From contig NZ_JACIJS010000005.1 of the NCBI RefSeq assembly GCF_014199445.1, forward strand, positions 1 through 64,000: a stretch of 64,000 nucleotides of DNA, in the 5' to 3' direction. Source of the stretch: Rubricella aquisinus (GTDB taxonomy: Bacteria > Pseudomonadota > Alphaproteobacteria > Rhodobacterales > Rhodobacteraceae). A model generated the notes under the pieces. It was not told the DNA's origin, made no database searches, and worked only from the letters and a program-made list of their open reading frames with translations. Position numbers and translations under genes: made by a program. Of this stretch, positions 56,092 through 64,000 are shown in pieces (positions within the stretch are counted from its first letter, which is position 1; each line of letters begins with the position of its first letter).

Positions 56092-58707
56092 CTATTTCGA
56101 AAAGCTGGCCGAAAGTGTCGCGGCCACCCGCGCGCCGATCCGGTCAGCAACCAATTCGGCAATGGCATCGGGATCCGACACGCCCGACGGCACCTGGACG
56201 GAGAAGTTCTCGATCTGAATGCTCACCGACGCGGGGCCAGAAGCCGCCTGCGCGGCAGCCGGTGTTGCAGCCAGTGACCCGGCGAGGACCGCAACGCTTG
56301 CCGCGCGCACGCCCCGCGCGCCATTGCGCAGCCGTGCCGCGTCCGTACCCTTGCGCATGCCATGCGAGAGATGCGACCGGAACGCAGCCTGCGCCTGCGA
56401 CACATTCAGGATGCCGCCCGATTGCGACGGCACGAACCATTCGGAGCGGGGCGTGTTCTCATTCACCAGATAGGGTTGCCCGGCCCGGACGGTTCCGCCC
56501 CCGGCGCGCCGCTCAAGCCGACCGGCGCTCGACGGCATAGCACCCCCCTCACCGGAGATCAGGTTGGACAACCATCGCGGCGGCTCCGGCCAGCTGATCA
56601 ACTCCCCCAGATCGAAGGTGAACCACTGCTTGATTTGATCGATATAGCCACCCAGAGCGTCGAGGCTGAGATACTTGTCCCAGCCAAGCGGTTTGATCAG
56701 CAGATGCCAGGCCAATTCCCCAGCCAGTGCGGCCCATCCGATCACCGGGATAAAGCGCAAGGCCCCCATGCCGATCCACGCGAGCGGACGGATCAGCGAC
56801 GTCCAGCGCAAGCCCCCGGCCATGGCCCGCCAGCGAATGGGCGGAAGCAAGGTGGCGGTCCAAGCCAGCGGCGTGATCAGCCTCGCAAGCCGGAACCGGC
56901 GCAATGCCCCAAGCGCCCGGAACCGTGTTGCCACCATGGCAAGATCGCCTGCCGCAAACACTGCCCGCGCGCCCAGCCCCACCATCCCAAAGCGCAGCAC
57001 GGCCATGGTGCCGATCAGTCCTGCCGCTGCGGTCAGGAGCACACCGCCCGCCACAGCCAAGGCCCCAACCGCCGCCGCACCCACCAGCAACCCTTTGGTC
57101 AGCTTCGGGTGCTCTTTGGTCCATGTCACCATTCGGTCAATGATGCCCTGCGACCGTTCCAAAAGATCATTGAGCGGCGGCAAAACCACTGCGCCGATGC
57201 TGACACCAAGCCGCTCCATTTGATTGCGCATCAGCTGGATATTGTTTGCCGTGGTTTCCGACCGCGTGGCGTATTCGGCTTCGGCACTGCCAAGGTAGTC
57301 GCGCTCATCCGCGACCATCGAAAGCAGCTTCGGCAGAAGCTCCGCGTTGTTGATGAGCTTTGTCAGCTCACGCGCCTCGTCGCCAAAAAGATCGGTCATG
57401 GTCGATGCGCGCAGGTGATCGGGCAATGCTCGCAGACGAGCCAAGACATCCGTCGTTGTCTCAACAGCGTCCACCTGCATTGACCGCGCGACCTCGGCTG
57501 CATCCAAACCGAGCCGCTCCAGCGCATCGCGCTGCCGGTCCGTGGCACTTTCGCCGCGCGTGAGCGCACGCCCCATATTCCGGAACGACGTCGCTGCCGT
57601 GTCCGCCCCGGCACCCGCTGCGATCATCGCGGCACCCATCGCAAGCGTTTCGGTCTCAGAGAAGCCAAACTGCGCGCCCGACGCCCCGGCACGGTTGATG
57701 AAGTCCAAGGTCTGCTCCGCCCGCGCCGCCGAGTTGTTCGACAAATGGTTCATCGCATCAAAAAGCGCGCCGGTCTCTTCAAGGGTCAGGCCCATGGCCG
57801 TCTTGATGCGGGCCATCGAATTGCCCGCGTGATCGGCGGAGATGTCAAAGGCCACGCCGATTTTCGCGGCCATCTCGGCAAAATGCGCCAGCTCCTCCCG
57901 CGCGATCCCAGACTGCCCGCCAGCTGCTACGATCTGTGCCAGACCACTTGCCGCGATGGGAATGCGCGTCGACATTGCGAGAATGTCCTCAGACATTTGT
58001 GCAAAACCTTCCGGCGTGTCGAAATCCACCACCTTGCGCACATCGGACATCGCGCTTTCAAATTCGACCGCCTGCCGCACGGGTGCGGCCATCGCCCCCA
58101 GCAGACGCCGCCCGGTCTGGATCGAGGCTTGACCGACAAAATTGAGGTTTGCCGCCCGCGCGAGGGTCTGGTCCATTCTCGCACGGCCCTGCGCGATCCG
58201 GTCCTGCATCTGCTCCACGCGCCGCATCCGCTCCATCTGGCGATCAAAGGACGCGGTCGCGGTGTTGAGTGCAGCGGCCAGCCGCCGCTGCTCCCCGGCA
58301 AGATCACCAGTGTTCACGCCCGCATCGCGCAGGCCGACCTGCATCCCATGAAGCGCGCTGCGATTGCGCCGGTGTTGCTGCTCCAACCGGTCGGACGCGG
58401 CGCGGGCGCGCTCCAATTCAGCGCGCATTTGCGCGGTCGGGTTTCGGGTTGCCCGGATGGTCGCCATAAGCTGGCGGACCCGCTCCCGGCTGGCCTCGAG
58501 CGCATGACCCGATCTGGTGACGACCTGCCGCTGTCGGTTGAAATCCTCGATCAGACGAAGCGGCCCGCGCAGGCTCTGAAGCTGGCCCATCTGCCCCCGG
58601 ACAGTCTCCGCAAATCGCCCGGTCACAGCCCGCATGCTGTTGAGGGTCCGCGAATACTGATCGACCGCCTTGATGATCAGTTGCGTTTCGATGCGTTTGG
58701 TTGCCAT
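56092..58707 (-). CDS. Phage tail tape measure protein (T)
   Basis: 871 residues from the ATG at 58707 (MATKRIETQLIIKAVD). The N-terminal half is a coiled coil. The TP901-type core follows at about 220-420 (ESAMSDVRKVVDF, AAKIGVAFDIS, FINRAGASGAQFGFSETETLAMGAAMI in pieces). A hydrophobic region of several helices lies at about 510-660 (LLVGAAAVGALAVAGGVLL). A small C-terminal domain closes it. It sets tail length. The in-frame extension to 58905 is not used. Confidence 0.9.
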   Translation of the reverse strand: MATKRIETQLIIKAVDQYSRTLNSMRAVTGRFAETVRGQMGQLQSLRGPLRLIEDFNRQRQVVTRSGHALEASRERVRQLMATIRATRNPTAQMRAELERARAASDRLEQQHRRNRSALHGMQVGLRDAGVNTGDLAGEQRRLAAALNTATASFDRQMERMRRVEQMQDRIAQGRARMDQTLARAANLNFVGQASIQTGRRLLGAMAAPVRQAVEFESAMSDVRKVVDFDTPEGFAQMSEDILAMSTRIPIAASGLAQIVAAGGQSGIAREELAHFAEMAAKIGVAFDISADHAGNSMARIKTAMGLTLEETGALFDAMNHLSNNSAARAEQTLDFINRAGASGAQFGFSETETLAMGAAMIAAGAGADTAATSFRNMGRALTRGESATDRQRDALERLGLDAAEVARSMQVDAVETTTDVLARLRALPDHLRASTMTDLFGDEARELTKLINNAELLPKLLSMVADERDYLGSAEAEYATRSETTANNIQLMRNQMERLGVSIGAVVLPPLNDLLERSQGIIDRMVTWTKEHPKLTKGLLVGAAAVGALAVAGGVLLTAAAGLIGTMAVLRFGMVGLGARAVFAAGDLAMVATRFRALGALRRFRLARLITPLAWTATLLPPIRWRAMAGGLRWTSLIRPLAWIGMGALRFIPVIGWAALAGELAWHLLIKPLGWDKYLSLDALGGYIDQIKQWFTFDLGELISWPEPPRWLSNLISGEGGAMPSSAGRLERRAGGGTVRAGQPYLVNENTPRSEWFVPSQSGGILNVSQAQAAFRSHLSHGMRKGTDAARLRNGARGVRAASVAVLAGSLAATPAAAQAASGPASVSIQIENFSVQVPSGVSDPDAIAELVADRIGARVAATLSASFSK

Positions 58708-58758
58708 GGGCGGGGCGCTCACATTGTTTTTGGGGTCAAAAATGCCTATGTTTTGCGC

Positions 58759-58977
58759 ATGGACATTTTCTCGATGATCTTTGCGATTGTGATGCTCACC
58801 GCAGCCGTGGCAGCGGCGATCCTTGTTGGGTTTGTCGCGGGTGGCATGTGGGGCGGGGTTCTGTTTGCTGCTGTGCTGTGGCTCGCCTATCGGGCCGCGA
58901 CCCATCAGAGCGGGCCAAGCCGAGCGTTGCGCCGTGAGGCGTTGAACGCGTTTCAGCGCCCACTCGCGGACGACTAA
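58759..58977 (+). CDS. Small membrane protein on the opposite strand within the tail operon
   Basis: 72 residues: two hydrophobic segments (about 3-26 and 29-46, FSMIFAIVMLTAAVAAAILVG and GVLFAAVLWLAY) and a basic tail with SRALRREAL. It fits almost exactly in the 266-base gap between T and the E' stop, antisense to the tail transcript. No good ribosome site is seen before the ATG at 58759. It could be a lysogenic-conversion (moron) gene or a chance frame. Confidence 0.4.
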   Translation: MDIFSMIFAIVMLTAAVAAAILVGFVAGGMWGGVLFAAVLWLAYRAATHQSGPSRALRREALNAFQRPLADD

Positions 58978-59515
58978 CCCTCGTCAAATTTGAGGCGCGT
59001 TGCCTCCCAAATCTCCAAAGCCGTCTTATGCCAGCGCTGAAACTCCCGGCACCGCATGGCAAGCACCACGGGCACCGGCGTCGACAACACCTTCGCGACG
59101 AACCCGACCGCAAAGCGCAAGTTTTGCGCTAGAGCGCCGGGCTTTCGTTTCCCACCTCTGGGGCCTCATCAGATCCAGCAGCCTGAACGGACAGCACGGC
59201 ATCCACCGCGGTGTTCACCGCCATCTGATCAGAGGCTTTGATCCCGCGCGCGGCCCCTTTGGGAAGACCCGCGAGCGCCTCGATCCAGAATTGCGTGACG
59301 CGCATGCTGACACTGGCGGGGATCCCGTCCGGCCCGGTATCGCTGGCACCCGCGTTCGCCAGGGCATGGCGCATCTCCGCCAGCCCCAATTCATCCTCCA
59401 ATTCGGCGTAGTCGATCTGCGCGCCAATTGTCGGCTCATCGAAGGTGAGGCTGTCGATGGTCTTGCCATCGACGGTGATCGGGCGTTTGAGGGAAATCGT
59501 GATCGGCAAATCCAT
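58974..59515 (-). CDS. Tail assembly chaperone E-E' made by -1 frameshift
   Basis: Reading E to the slippery site GGGAAAC (59147-59153) and shifting -1 gives a 180-residue product. The added 57 residues (after G-N-) read RKPGALAQNLRFAVG, then MRCREFQRWHKTALEIWEATR, ending FDEG with a TAG at 58974-58976. The heptamer is in the right phase (G GGA AAC) and the -1 frame stays open for 171 bases beyond it. This is the E+E' arrangement of P2, equivalent to lambda G-GT. The fusion should guide tape measure folding and tube assembly. Confidence 0.8.
59129..59515 (-). CDS. Phage tail assembly chaperone E (unshifted product)
   Basis: 128 residues from the ATG at 59515: LPITISLKRPITVDGKTIDSL, then a helical region (DELGLAEMRHALANAG) and a Gly/Glu-rich end, as in P2 gpE and related tail chaperones. 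It lies between the tube and tape measure genes, where these chaperones are always found. The slippery site lies five codons before its stop. Confidence 0.85.
   Translation of the reverse strand: MDLPITISLKRPITVDGKTIDSLTFDEPTIGAQIDYAELEDELGLAEMRHALANAGASDTGPDGIPASVSMRVTQFWIEALAGLPKGAARGIKASDQMAVNTAVDAVLSVQAAGSDEAPEVGNESPAL
59147..59153 (-). promoter_or_regulatory. Slippery heptamer for -1 frameshift (GGGAAAC)
   Basis: Minus-strand G GGA AAC in the E reading frame fits X XXY YYZ exactly. It is 16 bases upstream of the E stop codon. I did not model a downstream pseudoknot. Confidence 0.75.
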
Positions 59516-59526
59516 GGGGTCTGTCC

Positions 59527-60033
59527 TCAGAGCAAGAGCGCGGAGCGGATGTCGCCGGTCTGGCTGACGCCGCCAACGGAGAACTCGAAATCGTCGATCT
59601 CGAACACTTCGGTGCCGTCGATCTCCAACTTGGCGTAGTGCTGCACCACGGTGCATTTCATCTCGGCCTTGTCGCCCGGCTTCCAATTTCCGGCATCAGC
59701 GCTGATCAGCCGACCGCGCACATAATGGACAGCGCTGTGGGTCTCCCCGTCTTCATCGACCAACGCGCCAGTGATCATGAACGCGTGCTCAACACCGGGC
59801 TTACCGGTCATCAGTTTCAGCGTGGCCGGATCGAGCGCGGTCATGGTGAACTCGAGGTCATCATGCTCATAGCCCATCGCGGCCTTGCGGTCCTTGATCA
59901 TGCCCCCGTTGCGAAAGCTCTCCGTCTTCTCTTTCGGCAGCGAGATGGTCACCTCGGAAAACTGGCCGACCTTCAGATCTTCGGCAGCCCACAGGGCGCA
60001 ATTGCGCAGGATATAGGCGGGTGTGGATTTCAT
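59527..60033 (-). CDS. Phage major tail tube protein (FII)
   Basis: 168 residues, P2 FII family. It begins MKSTPAYILRNCALWAAED, with later EVTISLPKEKTESFRNGGMI (in pieces) and an end rich in beta strands (EIDGTEVFEIDDFEF). It forms the inner tube of a contractile tail. ATG at 60033, 84 bases after the sheath. Confidence 0.92.
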   Translation of the reverse strand: MKSTPAYILRNCALWAAEDLKVGQFSEVTISLPKEKTESFRNGGMIKDRKAAMGYEHDDLEFTMTALDPATLKLMTGKPGVEHAFMITGALVDEDGETHSAVHYVRGRLISADAGNWKPGDKAEMKCTVVQHYAKLEIDGTEVFEIDDFEFSVGGVSQTGDIRSALLL

Positions 60034-60117
60034 GGCTGTATCTCCTTGTCAGCGCAGGATCAGGGTCCGAATGCACTGCCCGTGCATTCGCCTCTCAATG
60101 GGGTCCGGGGGGTGGGC

Positions 60118-61296
60118 CTATGCGGCGGCGGCGAGCGCGTCCTTGGTCAATTCCAGATAATACTGGATGTTGCGATGCGCGATGAAGCGGATGTCCTCCA
60201 TCGGCGCGGGCGGCTCGAATTCCATGGATAGGGTGATCTTGCCCGCCGCCATCTGGGTCGGCTCGTTCAAGGTCTCATCGATCCAGACCCGCCCACCAAT
60301 GATCGCGCCCGACGCTTTGAAGGTCCGCATTGCGGCATTGCCGCTTTCCAGCATCAGCTTCAGATTGCCCGCCGAGAAGGGTTTGTCGACAAACTCAAGA
60401 TACGCCTTCTCAATCGCCTCGTTGATGAAATCCGCCGTCCGGCGCACCGACAAAAACACCCAAAGGTCATCCGTGGTCGCGGCCCGGTTGCCCCAGGTGA
60501 TGAAGCCGGAGCCGATATTGATGATCGTGCCCACATGGTTTTCGTTGAGGTAGTTCGCTTGCAGCCCATAGGTGACGGTGCGCGACGCGCCACCGATGCC
60601 GTTGATCACCTTGTTCGACAGCGAATGCCAGAAGCCCAACTCGGTATCGACACGGGCCTGCACGCCCGCAAAGCGCGCCGAGGCCGGACGCGCGACATAG
60701 GCGCTGGTGGCGGTATCCCAGACCAGCACCTTGGGGTCCACGACATAGACACGCTGCGAGCCAATCAGGTCACGATAGGCAATGGCATCTGCATCGCTCG
60801 TGTCCGGGCCATCAACAAAGGCCACGGCCTTCAGCTGGTCCAGCACCCCGATCAGTTCCGCCACCACCGGGTTGGCGGTCACACCGTCACCGCTCGTAAA
60901 GCCGGGAATGGCGATCAGCCGGGGCTTGATACCAAGCTGCGCTTCGGCCTTTTTCAGCGCGTGCACGCCGGTCAGCAAGGTGGCATCGCCCACGAGGTTG
61001 GACAGGGTCGCGGCGGCGTTAGCCCCTTCTTCGACGCGGATGACGATGGTGTATGCCCCGATCTGATCGAACACATCATCGACCGCGTCTTTCAGCGTGC
61101 CCGTGTCGCCGAGGCCCGCCGCATCGGTCGGCGTGCCTTGCAGCAGCACCGGCGTGTTGATCGGAAACTTGGCCGGGTCCGCATCGGGCGCGGTGCCCAA
61201 AAGCCCCACAACGGCGGTCTGGGCCACCTGAACGAGGACGGGCGTTTCATTGGACTCCGCCAGACGCGTGCCGTGGTGGAAACTTGCAAAACTCAT
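60118..61296 (-). CDS. Phage tail sheath protein (FI)
   Basis: 392 residues, P2 FI family. FHHGTRLAESNETP near the start is followed by a subtilase-like loop region. GFITWGNRAATTDDLWVFLSVRRTADFINEAIEKAY (in pieces) is the strongly conserved C-terminal core. ATG at 61296, six codons inside the longest frame. It shows the tail is contractile (myovirus-type). Confidence 0.94.
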   Translation of the reverse strand: MSFASFHHGTRLAESNETPVLVQVAQTAVVGLLGTAPDADPAKFPINTPVLLQGTPTDAAGLGDTGTLKDAVDDVFDQIGAYTIVIRVEEGANAAATLSNLVGDATLLTGVHALKKAEAQLGIKPRLIAIPGFTSGDGVTANPVVAELIGVLDQLKAVAFVDGPDTSDADAIAYRDLIGSQRVYVVDPKVLVWDTATSAYVARPASARFAGVQARVDTELGFWHSLSNKVINGIGGASRTVTYGLQANYLNENHVGTIINIGSGFITWGNRAATTDDLWVFLSVRRTADFINEAIEKAYLEFVDKPFSAGNLKLMLESGNAAMRTFKASGAIIGGRVWIDETLNEPTQMAAGKITLSMEFEPPAPMEDIRFIAHRNIQYYLELTKDALAAAA

Positions 61297-61408
61297 GGCT
61301 TTCTCCTTTGCCAAAAGAAAACCCGGCAGACACTGCCGGGAGAGATGTGAGGCTTACGCCCGTCGGTTGCGCGCCAGATGTGGCAGGCAGATGATGTGGT
61401 GGGGTCGG

Positions 61409-61813
61409 CTAGAACTGTTCCGCGACCGCCACAGCGGCGGGCGGAACGGATGGCCAATTGGCGTCATCGGTGATGTTGAGCGCTGGATCGGCGGCGAGAG
61501 TGACAACATTCGCACGCATCGCCGCCACCCATCCGATGGCCACCTCAAGCCCGGTCAGGATGTCAGCCTCTGCCGCTGACCGTTGCGATGCAGTCTTGGC
61601 GGAGATCACGGCGGCAGCGGCGGCCATGTTCATCTGCGTCTCGGCAGATGCCACAGCATAGATGCGCCGACGGCACTCAGCGGACACTTGTGCCGCATGA
61701 ATGGCAGTTTCGGCGGAGGCAATCGTTGCCTCGGCGATCCCACGCGCTTCGGCTTCCTGCCGGGTGATTGAGGTGACGCGCGTGCCGCCCCCAAGATCGA
61801 GGTCCAATCGCAT
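61409..61813 (-). CDS. Small phage protein in the fibre-chaperone position
   Basis: 134 residues: an Ala-rich helical middle (about 20-95) and an end WPSVPPAAVAVAEQF. It has no recognised family. It sits between the fibre gene and the sheath, where P2 has the fibre assembly chaperone gpG, so it may serve that function. It starts 3 bp after the fibre gene. Confidence 0.6.
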   Translation of the reverse strand: MRLDLDLGGGTRVTSITRQEAEARGIAEATIASAETAIHAAQVSAECRRRIYAVASAETQMNMAAAAAVISAKTASQRSAAEADILTGLEVAIGWVAAMRANVVTLAADPALNITDDANWPSVPPAAVAVAEQF

Positions 61814-61816
61814 GAT

Positions 61817-62641
61817 TTATCCTTTCAGGAGGTTGGTGCCGAGAGTGAACGATGGGGAATGGAGGACTGCGCCATTCGACAGCGTCGTGATACGTTCGGT
61901 GATCAGCGCCAGCCCCTCCGAACCGTTGTAATGCTCAACGCCAATCAGGCCGTCCAACTCAACGTTTTGCAGGCTCAGGTCCACCATTGCGCCCCCGACC
62001 GCGCGCACGAGGATGTTGTCAGCAGCCCCGCTCACTTTCGAGTTGATCAGGGAAATCGGTGCCCATTGGCTGTTGAAGAACACATTCGACGTGCTCGCGG
62101 AGAGTGCCCCGTTCAACTCCGGCGCAAAGGAGAGGTTCACCCCATCAAAAGCAAACGATCCGCCACGCCCCCAAGCAATGCTGTACCATTGATTGAAGCC
62201 CACCCCGTCATAGCACATGGAACGAAGCGTCGGTCGATCCACCGCAGCAAGGCCACCCGTGACGGCACGGAAATAAAAGCGGCGCGGGCCATAGATGTGA
62301 CCATGATATTGCGACGTGATATCGAGCGTTTCGCCATCTGCCAGACGGCATTCGATATAGCTCAGTTCCGGAAGCGCGTTCACAAACGTCAGGAACTCAG
62401 CCCATGTCCGAAACACTCCGCCATCCACCAAATCGGCGGCGGGTGCTGCGGGATCGAAGGTGATCGACACGGACATACGTGCAGTGACAACCGCTTCCAG
62501 GTCCGAAGTGAGCGCCCCATAGCCCGCCTGCGCGGTGGCGATATCGGCCTGCAGGTCAGCGCGCTGCCCTTGAAAATACGCCAGCAGCTCTTCGGCAGCC
62601 GCCGTTTGCCGCAAGAGCGCGTCGTGAGTTGTTTCCGCCAT
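61817..62641 (-). CDS. Tail fibre / receptor-binding protein (putative)
   Basis: 274 residues. A short coiled-coil N-terminus (about 1-50, LAYFQGQRADLQADIATAQ) is followed by repeated short beta strands with Asn/Ser/Asp turns (INSKVSGAADNILVRAVGGAMVDLSLQNVELDG in pieces), which suggests a beta-helix. It is shorter than P2 gpH, whose N-terminal part is on the preceding gene here. The ATG at 62641 overlaps that gene's stop (ATGA). Expected to decide host range. Confidence 0.65.
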   Translation of the reverse strand: MAETTHDALLRQTAAAEELLAYFQGQRADLQADIATAQAGYGALTSDLEAVVTARMSVSITFDPAAPAADLVDGGVFRTWAEFLTFVNALPELSYIECRLADGETLDITSQYHGHIYGPRRFYFRAVTGGLAAVDRPTLRSMCYDGVGFNQWYSIAWGRGGSFAFDGVNLSFAPELNGALSASTSNVFFNSQWAPISLINSKVSGAADNILVRAVGGAMVDLSLQNVELDGLIGVEHYNGSEGLALITERITTLSNGAVLHSPSFTLGTNLLKG

Positions 62642-63186
62642 CAATACTCTCCCGTGATTGTGCGAATGCGGTCGGCAAGTCGCAGGTTTTCCAATGCGTT
62701 GCGCATCGCGATTGCTGAGACGGTCGCGATCTCGCGCGTCATCAAAAGTGTGAGGTCCGGGCCCGCCGCGACGATCTGGATGGCACTCGAATTGACCGCC
62801 TCAAACACCAGTTCCAAGGCGATGGCCGCGCGCGAGACGTCCGATTTCCACATCAGCGCCGTCACCGGATCCGAGGCCACGGCGAAGAGCGTACCATCGG
62901 CGAGGAAGAAGCCGATTTCGCGGATGTAGTAACTGCCCGGCCCATCGATCACGAAGGAGATGTCGGTCTGCCCATTGCCAATGTCGCGCGCATCCTGAAT
63001 GGCGACCCGCTGTTCTTCGGCCACCAACCCGAGTTGCGTGGCGCGGCCCACCTGATTGGTGGCCACAGCATAGCCTGAACTGCCAACCGCCACATGGGTG
63101 ACATCGACGGAAAACCCTCCGGTTTCAGCGGCCAAGGCGGCGTTGAACCCAGCCTCGGTGACGACTGGGGTGAAGATGTCTGGCAT
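62641..63186 (-). CDS. Tail fibre N-terminal-type protein (gpH-like)
   Basis: 181 residues of the phage fibre attachment domain: FTPVVTEAGFNAA, DVTHVAVGSSGY, YYIREIGFFLADGTLFAVAS (in pieces), as in the first about 150 residues of P2 gpH. The end is helical. It joins the baseplate. The distal part is on the next gene, so the fibre is split into two polypeptides. Confidence 0.85.
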   Translation of the reverse strand: MPDIFTPVVTEAGFNAALAAETGGFSVDVTHVAVGSSGYAVATNQVGRATQLGLVAEEQRVAIQDARDIGNGQTDISFVIDGPGSYYIREIGFFLADGTLFAVASDPVTALMWKSDVSRAAIALELVFEAVNSSAIQIVAAGPDLTLLMTREIATVSAIAMRNALENLRLADRIRTITGEY

Positions 63187-63199
63187 AGCGCCCTCCGAA

Positions 63200-63847
63200 C
63201 TAGGTCAATCGCGTTGTGGTGATCGTCAGCGCCGATGCGCCAAGGCCGAGGCCCGTTGTGACCGGCAAGGTCGCATCCGCTTGCACGACCGACATGCGCG
63301 CCGTCCGCGATTGGATCGTGCTCGCATGCAGGCCCAAGCGCGTCGTGGATTTCAGCGCGGCCCCCACCGTCAGGTCAAAACCCCGCGACACAGGTGCGGA
63401 TCGCTCGATCACTGCGAGGATGGTGCGAACCATCAGGTCATCAATGAAGATCTCCTGCGCCCCCGACAGCGACCGGCCCACGTAGGCCGTCACGCGAAAC
63501 GTGCCGGGGGCCAGCGACGCCGGATCATCGAACCATTCAAGAAGCTCTGCCCGCACATCGAGCGCCGCGAGCGCACGCTTGATCGCGAAAGGCGTGCCCT
63601 TATGGCGGTGCAACTCGGCGGAGGCCGCGATCACGTTGCGCTTGATCTCCTCCGGCCAATTGGCATCCCACACATCAACCGAGTTCTCCCACGCCAGATG
63701 ATCCAGAAGTGCAACATCCGCCGTCTCCGGGTCTTTCGAGATCATCTCGACCGGCAGCGCAAAGAGCCGCTCTTCCAGAATATCCAGCGCCTTGGCCAAG
63801 GGGGGTGCGGTCACCGGGAGCAGTGATTTATGCGGATCAAATGTCAC
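63200..63847 (-). CDS. Phage tail protein I
   Basis: 215 residues, P2 gpI family. LLPVTAPPLAKALDILEERL at the start, then DVWDANWPEEIKRNVI and HRHKGTPFAIKRAL, are the conserved features. The start is a GTG at 63845-63847, with GGAGGCTGGC before it, overlapping the J gene by 11 bp. Baseplate component. Confidence 0.9.
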   Translation of the reverse strand: MTFDPHKSLLPVTAPPLAKALDILEERLFALPVEMISKDPETADVALLDHLAWENSVDVWDANWPEEIKRNVIAASAELHRHKGTPFAIKRALAALDVRAELLEWFDDPASLAPGTFRVTAYVGRSLSGAQEIFIDDLMVRTILAVIERSAPVSRGFDLTVGAALKSTTRLGLHASTIQSRTARMSVVQADATLPVTTGLGLGASALTITTTRLT

Positions 63848-64000
63848 GCCAGCCTCCGGTGATGGTCTGGATGGATAGGGTCATGTCCGTGCAATGGGCC
63901 GCTTCAAAAGGTCCGATGTCGAGATCGGCAGCGGGCGATATCAACTCGACATCGACAACACCCTGCACATTCAGCGCCGCCGCGATTGACGTGCGATAGA
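63837..64000 (-). CDS. Baseplate assembly protein J, C-terminal end (partial)
   Basis: The last 54 residues before the TGA at 63837-63839 read YRTSIAAALNVQGVVDVELISP, then AAHCTDMTLSI and GGWRDI (in pieces), the typical end of P2 gpJ. The rest lies beyond the window edge. Confidence 0.85.
   Translation of the reverse strand, partial: YRTSIAAALNVQGVVDVELISPAADLDIGPFEAAHCTDMTLSIQTITGGWRDI

Larger units (their letters stand above)
36556..64000. mobile_element. Integrated element: defence island plus P2-like tail module (right end not seen)
   Basis: Bounded on the left by the tRNA-Val fragment. 36.9-50.4 kb carries restriction-modification and other defence-type genes, visibly more AT-rich between about 39 and 42 kb than the flanking core genes. 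50.6-64.0 kb carries phage tail and lysis genes. Nearly all genes are on the minus strand. Integrase and the second junction are not in the window, so whether it is one element or two neighbouring ones is open. Confidence 0.6.
50637..64000 (-). mobile_element. P2-like prophage or tailocin segment: tail and lysis genes
   Basis: Gene order in the direction of transcription is J, I, fibre (two genes), small protein, FI, FII, E/E', T, U, X, D, then membrane proteins, lysozyme, spanins, DUF6900-like and dam. This is the P2 tail order. Unlike P2, the lysis genes come after D. Capsid, packaging and replication genes would lie beyond the right edge if present, so prophage and tailocin cannot be told apart here. 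Confidence 0.8.

Noticed and set aside
1-64000. CRISPR array
   Set aside because: No regularly spaced direct repeats and no cas genes were seen; the only repeats are the intergenic hairpin element and the two tRNA-Asp genes.

Overview
The window looks like a chromosome segment of a Rhodobacteraceae (Roseobacter-group) alphaproteobacterium. The evidence is the high GC content, the 14-gene nuo operon carrying two extra small genes and a detached helix-hairpin-helix gene and running into birA-coaX-rnj, the tatA-tatB-tatC-DUF815 order, and the roseobacter style of the proteins. No 16S gene is present, so genus cannot be named.

Layout. 1-36.55 kb is core chromosome: tatABC and a DUF815 ATPase, a lone ferric-type ABC ATPase, an SDR lacking the usual YxxxK, prfC, a ferredoxin-NADP reductase, an RhlE-type helicase and nnrD. 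Then comes the complete complex I operon (nuoA at 29.8 kb down to nuoN at 14.2 kb, minus strand), followed by birA, coaX and rnj. A plus-strand bufferin-type operon (DUF2282 precursor, DUF692, DUF2063, DoxX) is divergent from nuoA. Then follow an EamA transporter, two identical tRNA-Asp genes, two paralogous small secreted proteins and a phosphomannomutase. Two copies of a multi-hairpin intergenic repeat lie at 1-117 and 5011-5155.

At 36,556 a 3' fragment of a tRNA-Val marks the junction with an integrated element that runs past the right edge of the window. Its first part (37-50.4 kb) is a defence island. It holds a PD-(D/E)XK nuclease with a C5-cytosine methylase; a two-gene unit of a HEPN protein with a DGQHR/ParB-like protein; a four-gene unit of a GHKL (MORC/MutL-like) ATPase, two uncharacterised proteins and a C5-methylase; an IS3 remnant; and an MvaI/BcnI-type restriction-modification pair. 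Its second part (50.6-64 kb) is a P2-like tail module on the minus strand: J, I, fibre genes, FI, FII, E with a -1 frameshift to E', T, U, X and D. This is followed by membrane proteins, a membrane-anchored lysozyme, Rz/Rz1-like spanins, a DUF6900-like protein and a dam gene broken by one in-frame stop. Head genes, integrase and the other attachment site are not in the window.

The strongest candidates for something undescribed are the HEPN + DGQHR pair (39.1-41.4 kb) and the GHKL ATPase/two-unknown/methylase operon (42.1-46.9 kb). All function calls are from motif reading and memory of families; no search was run.
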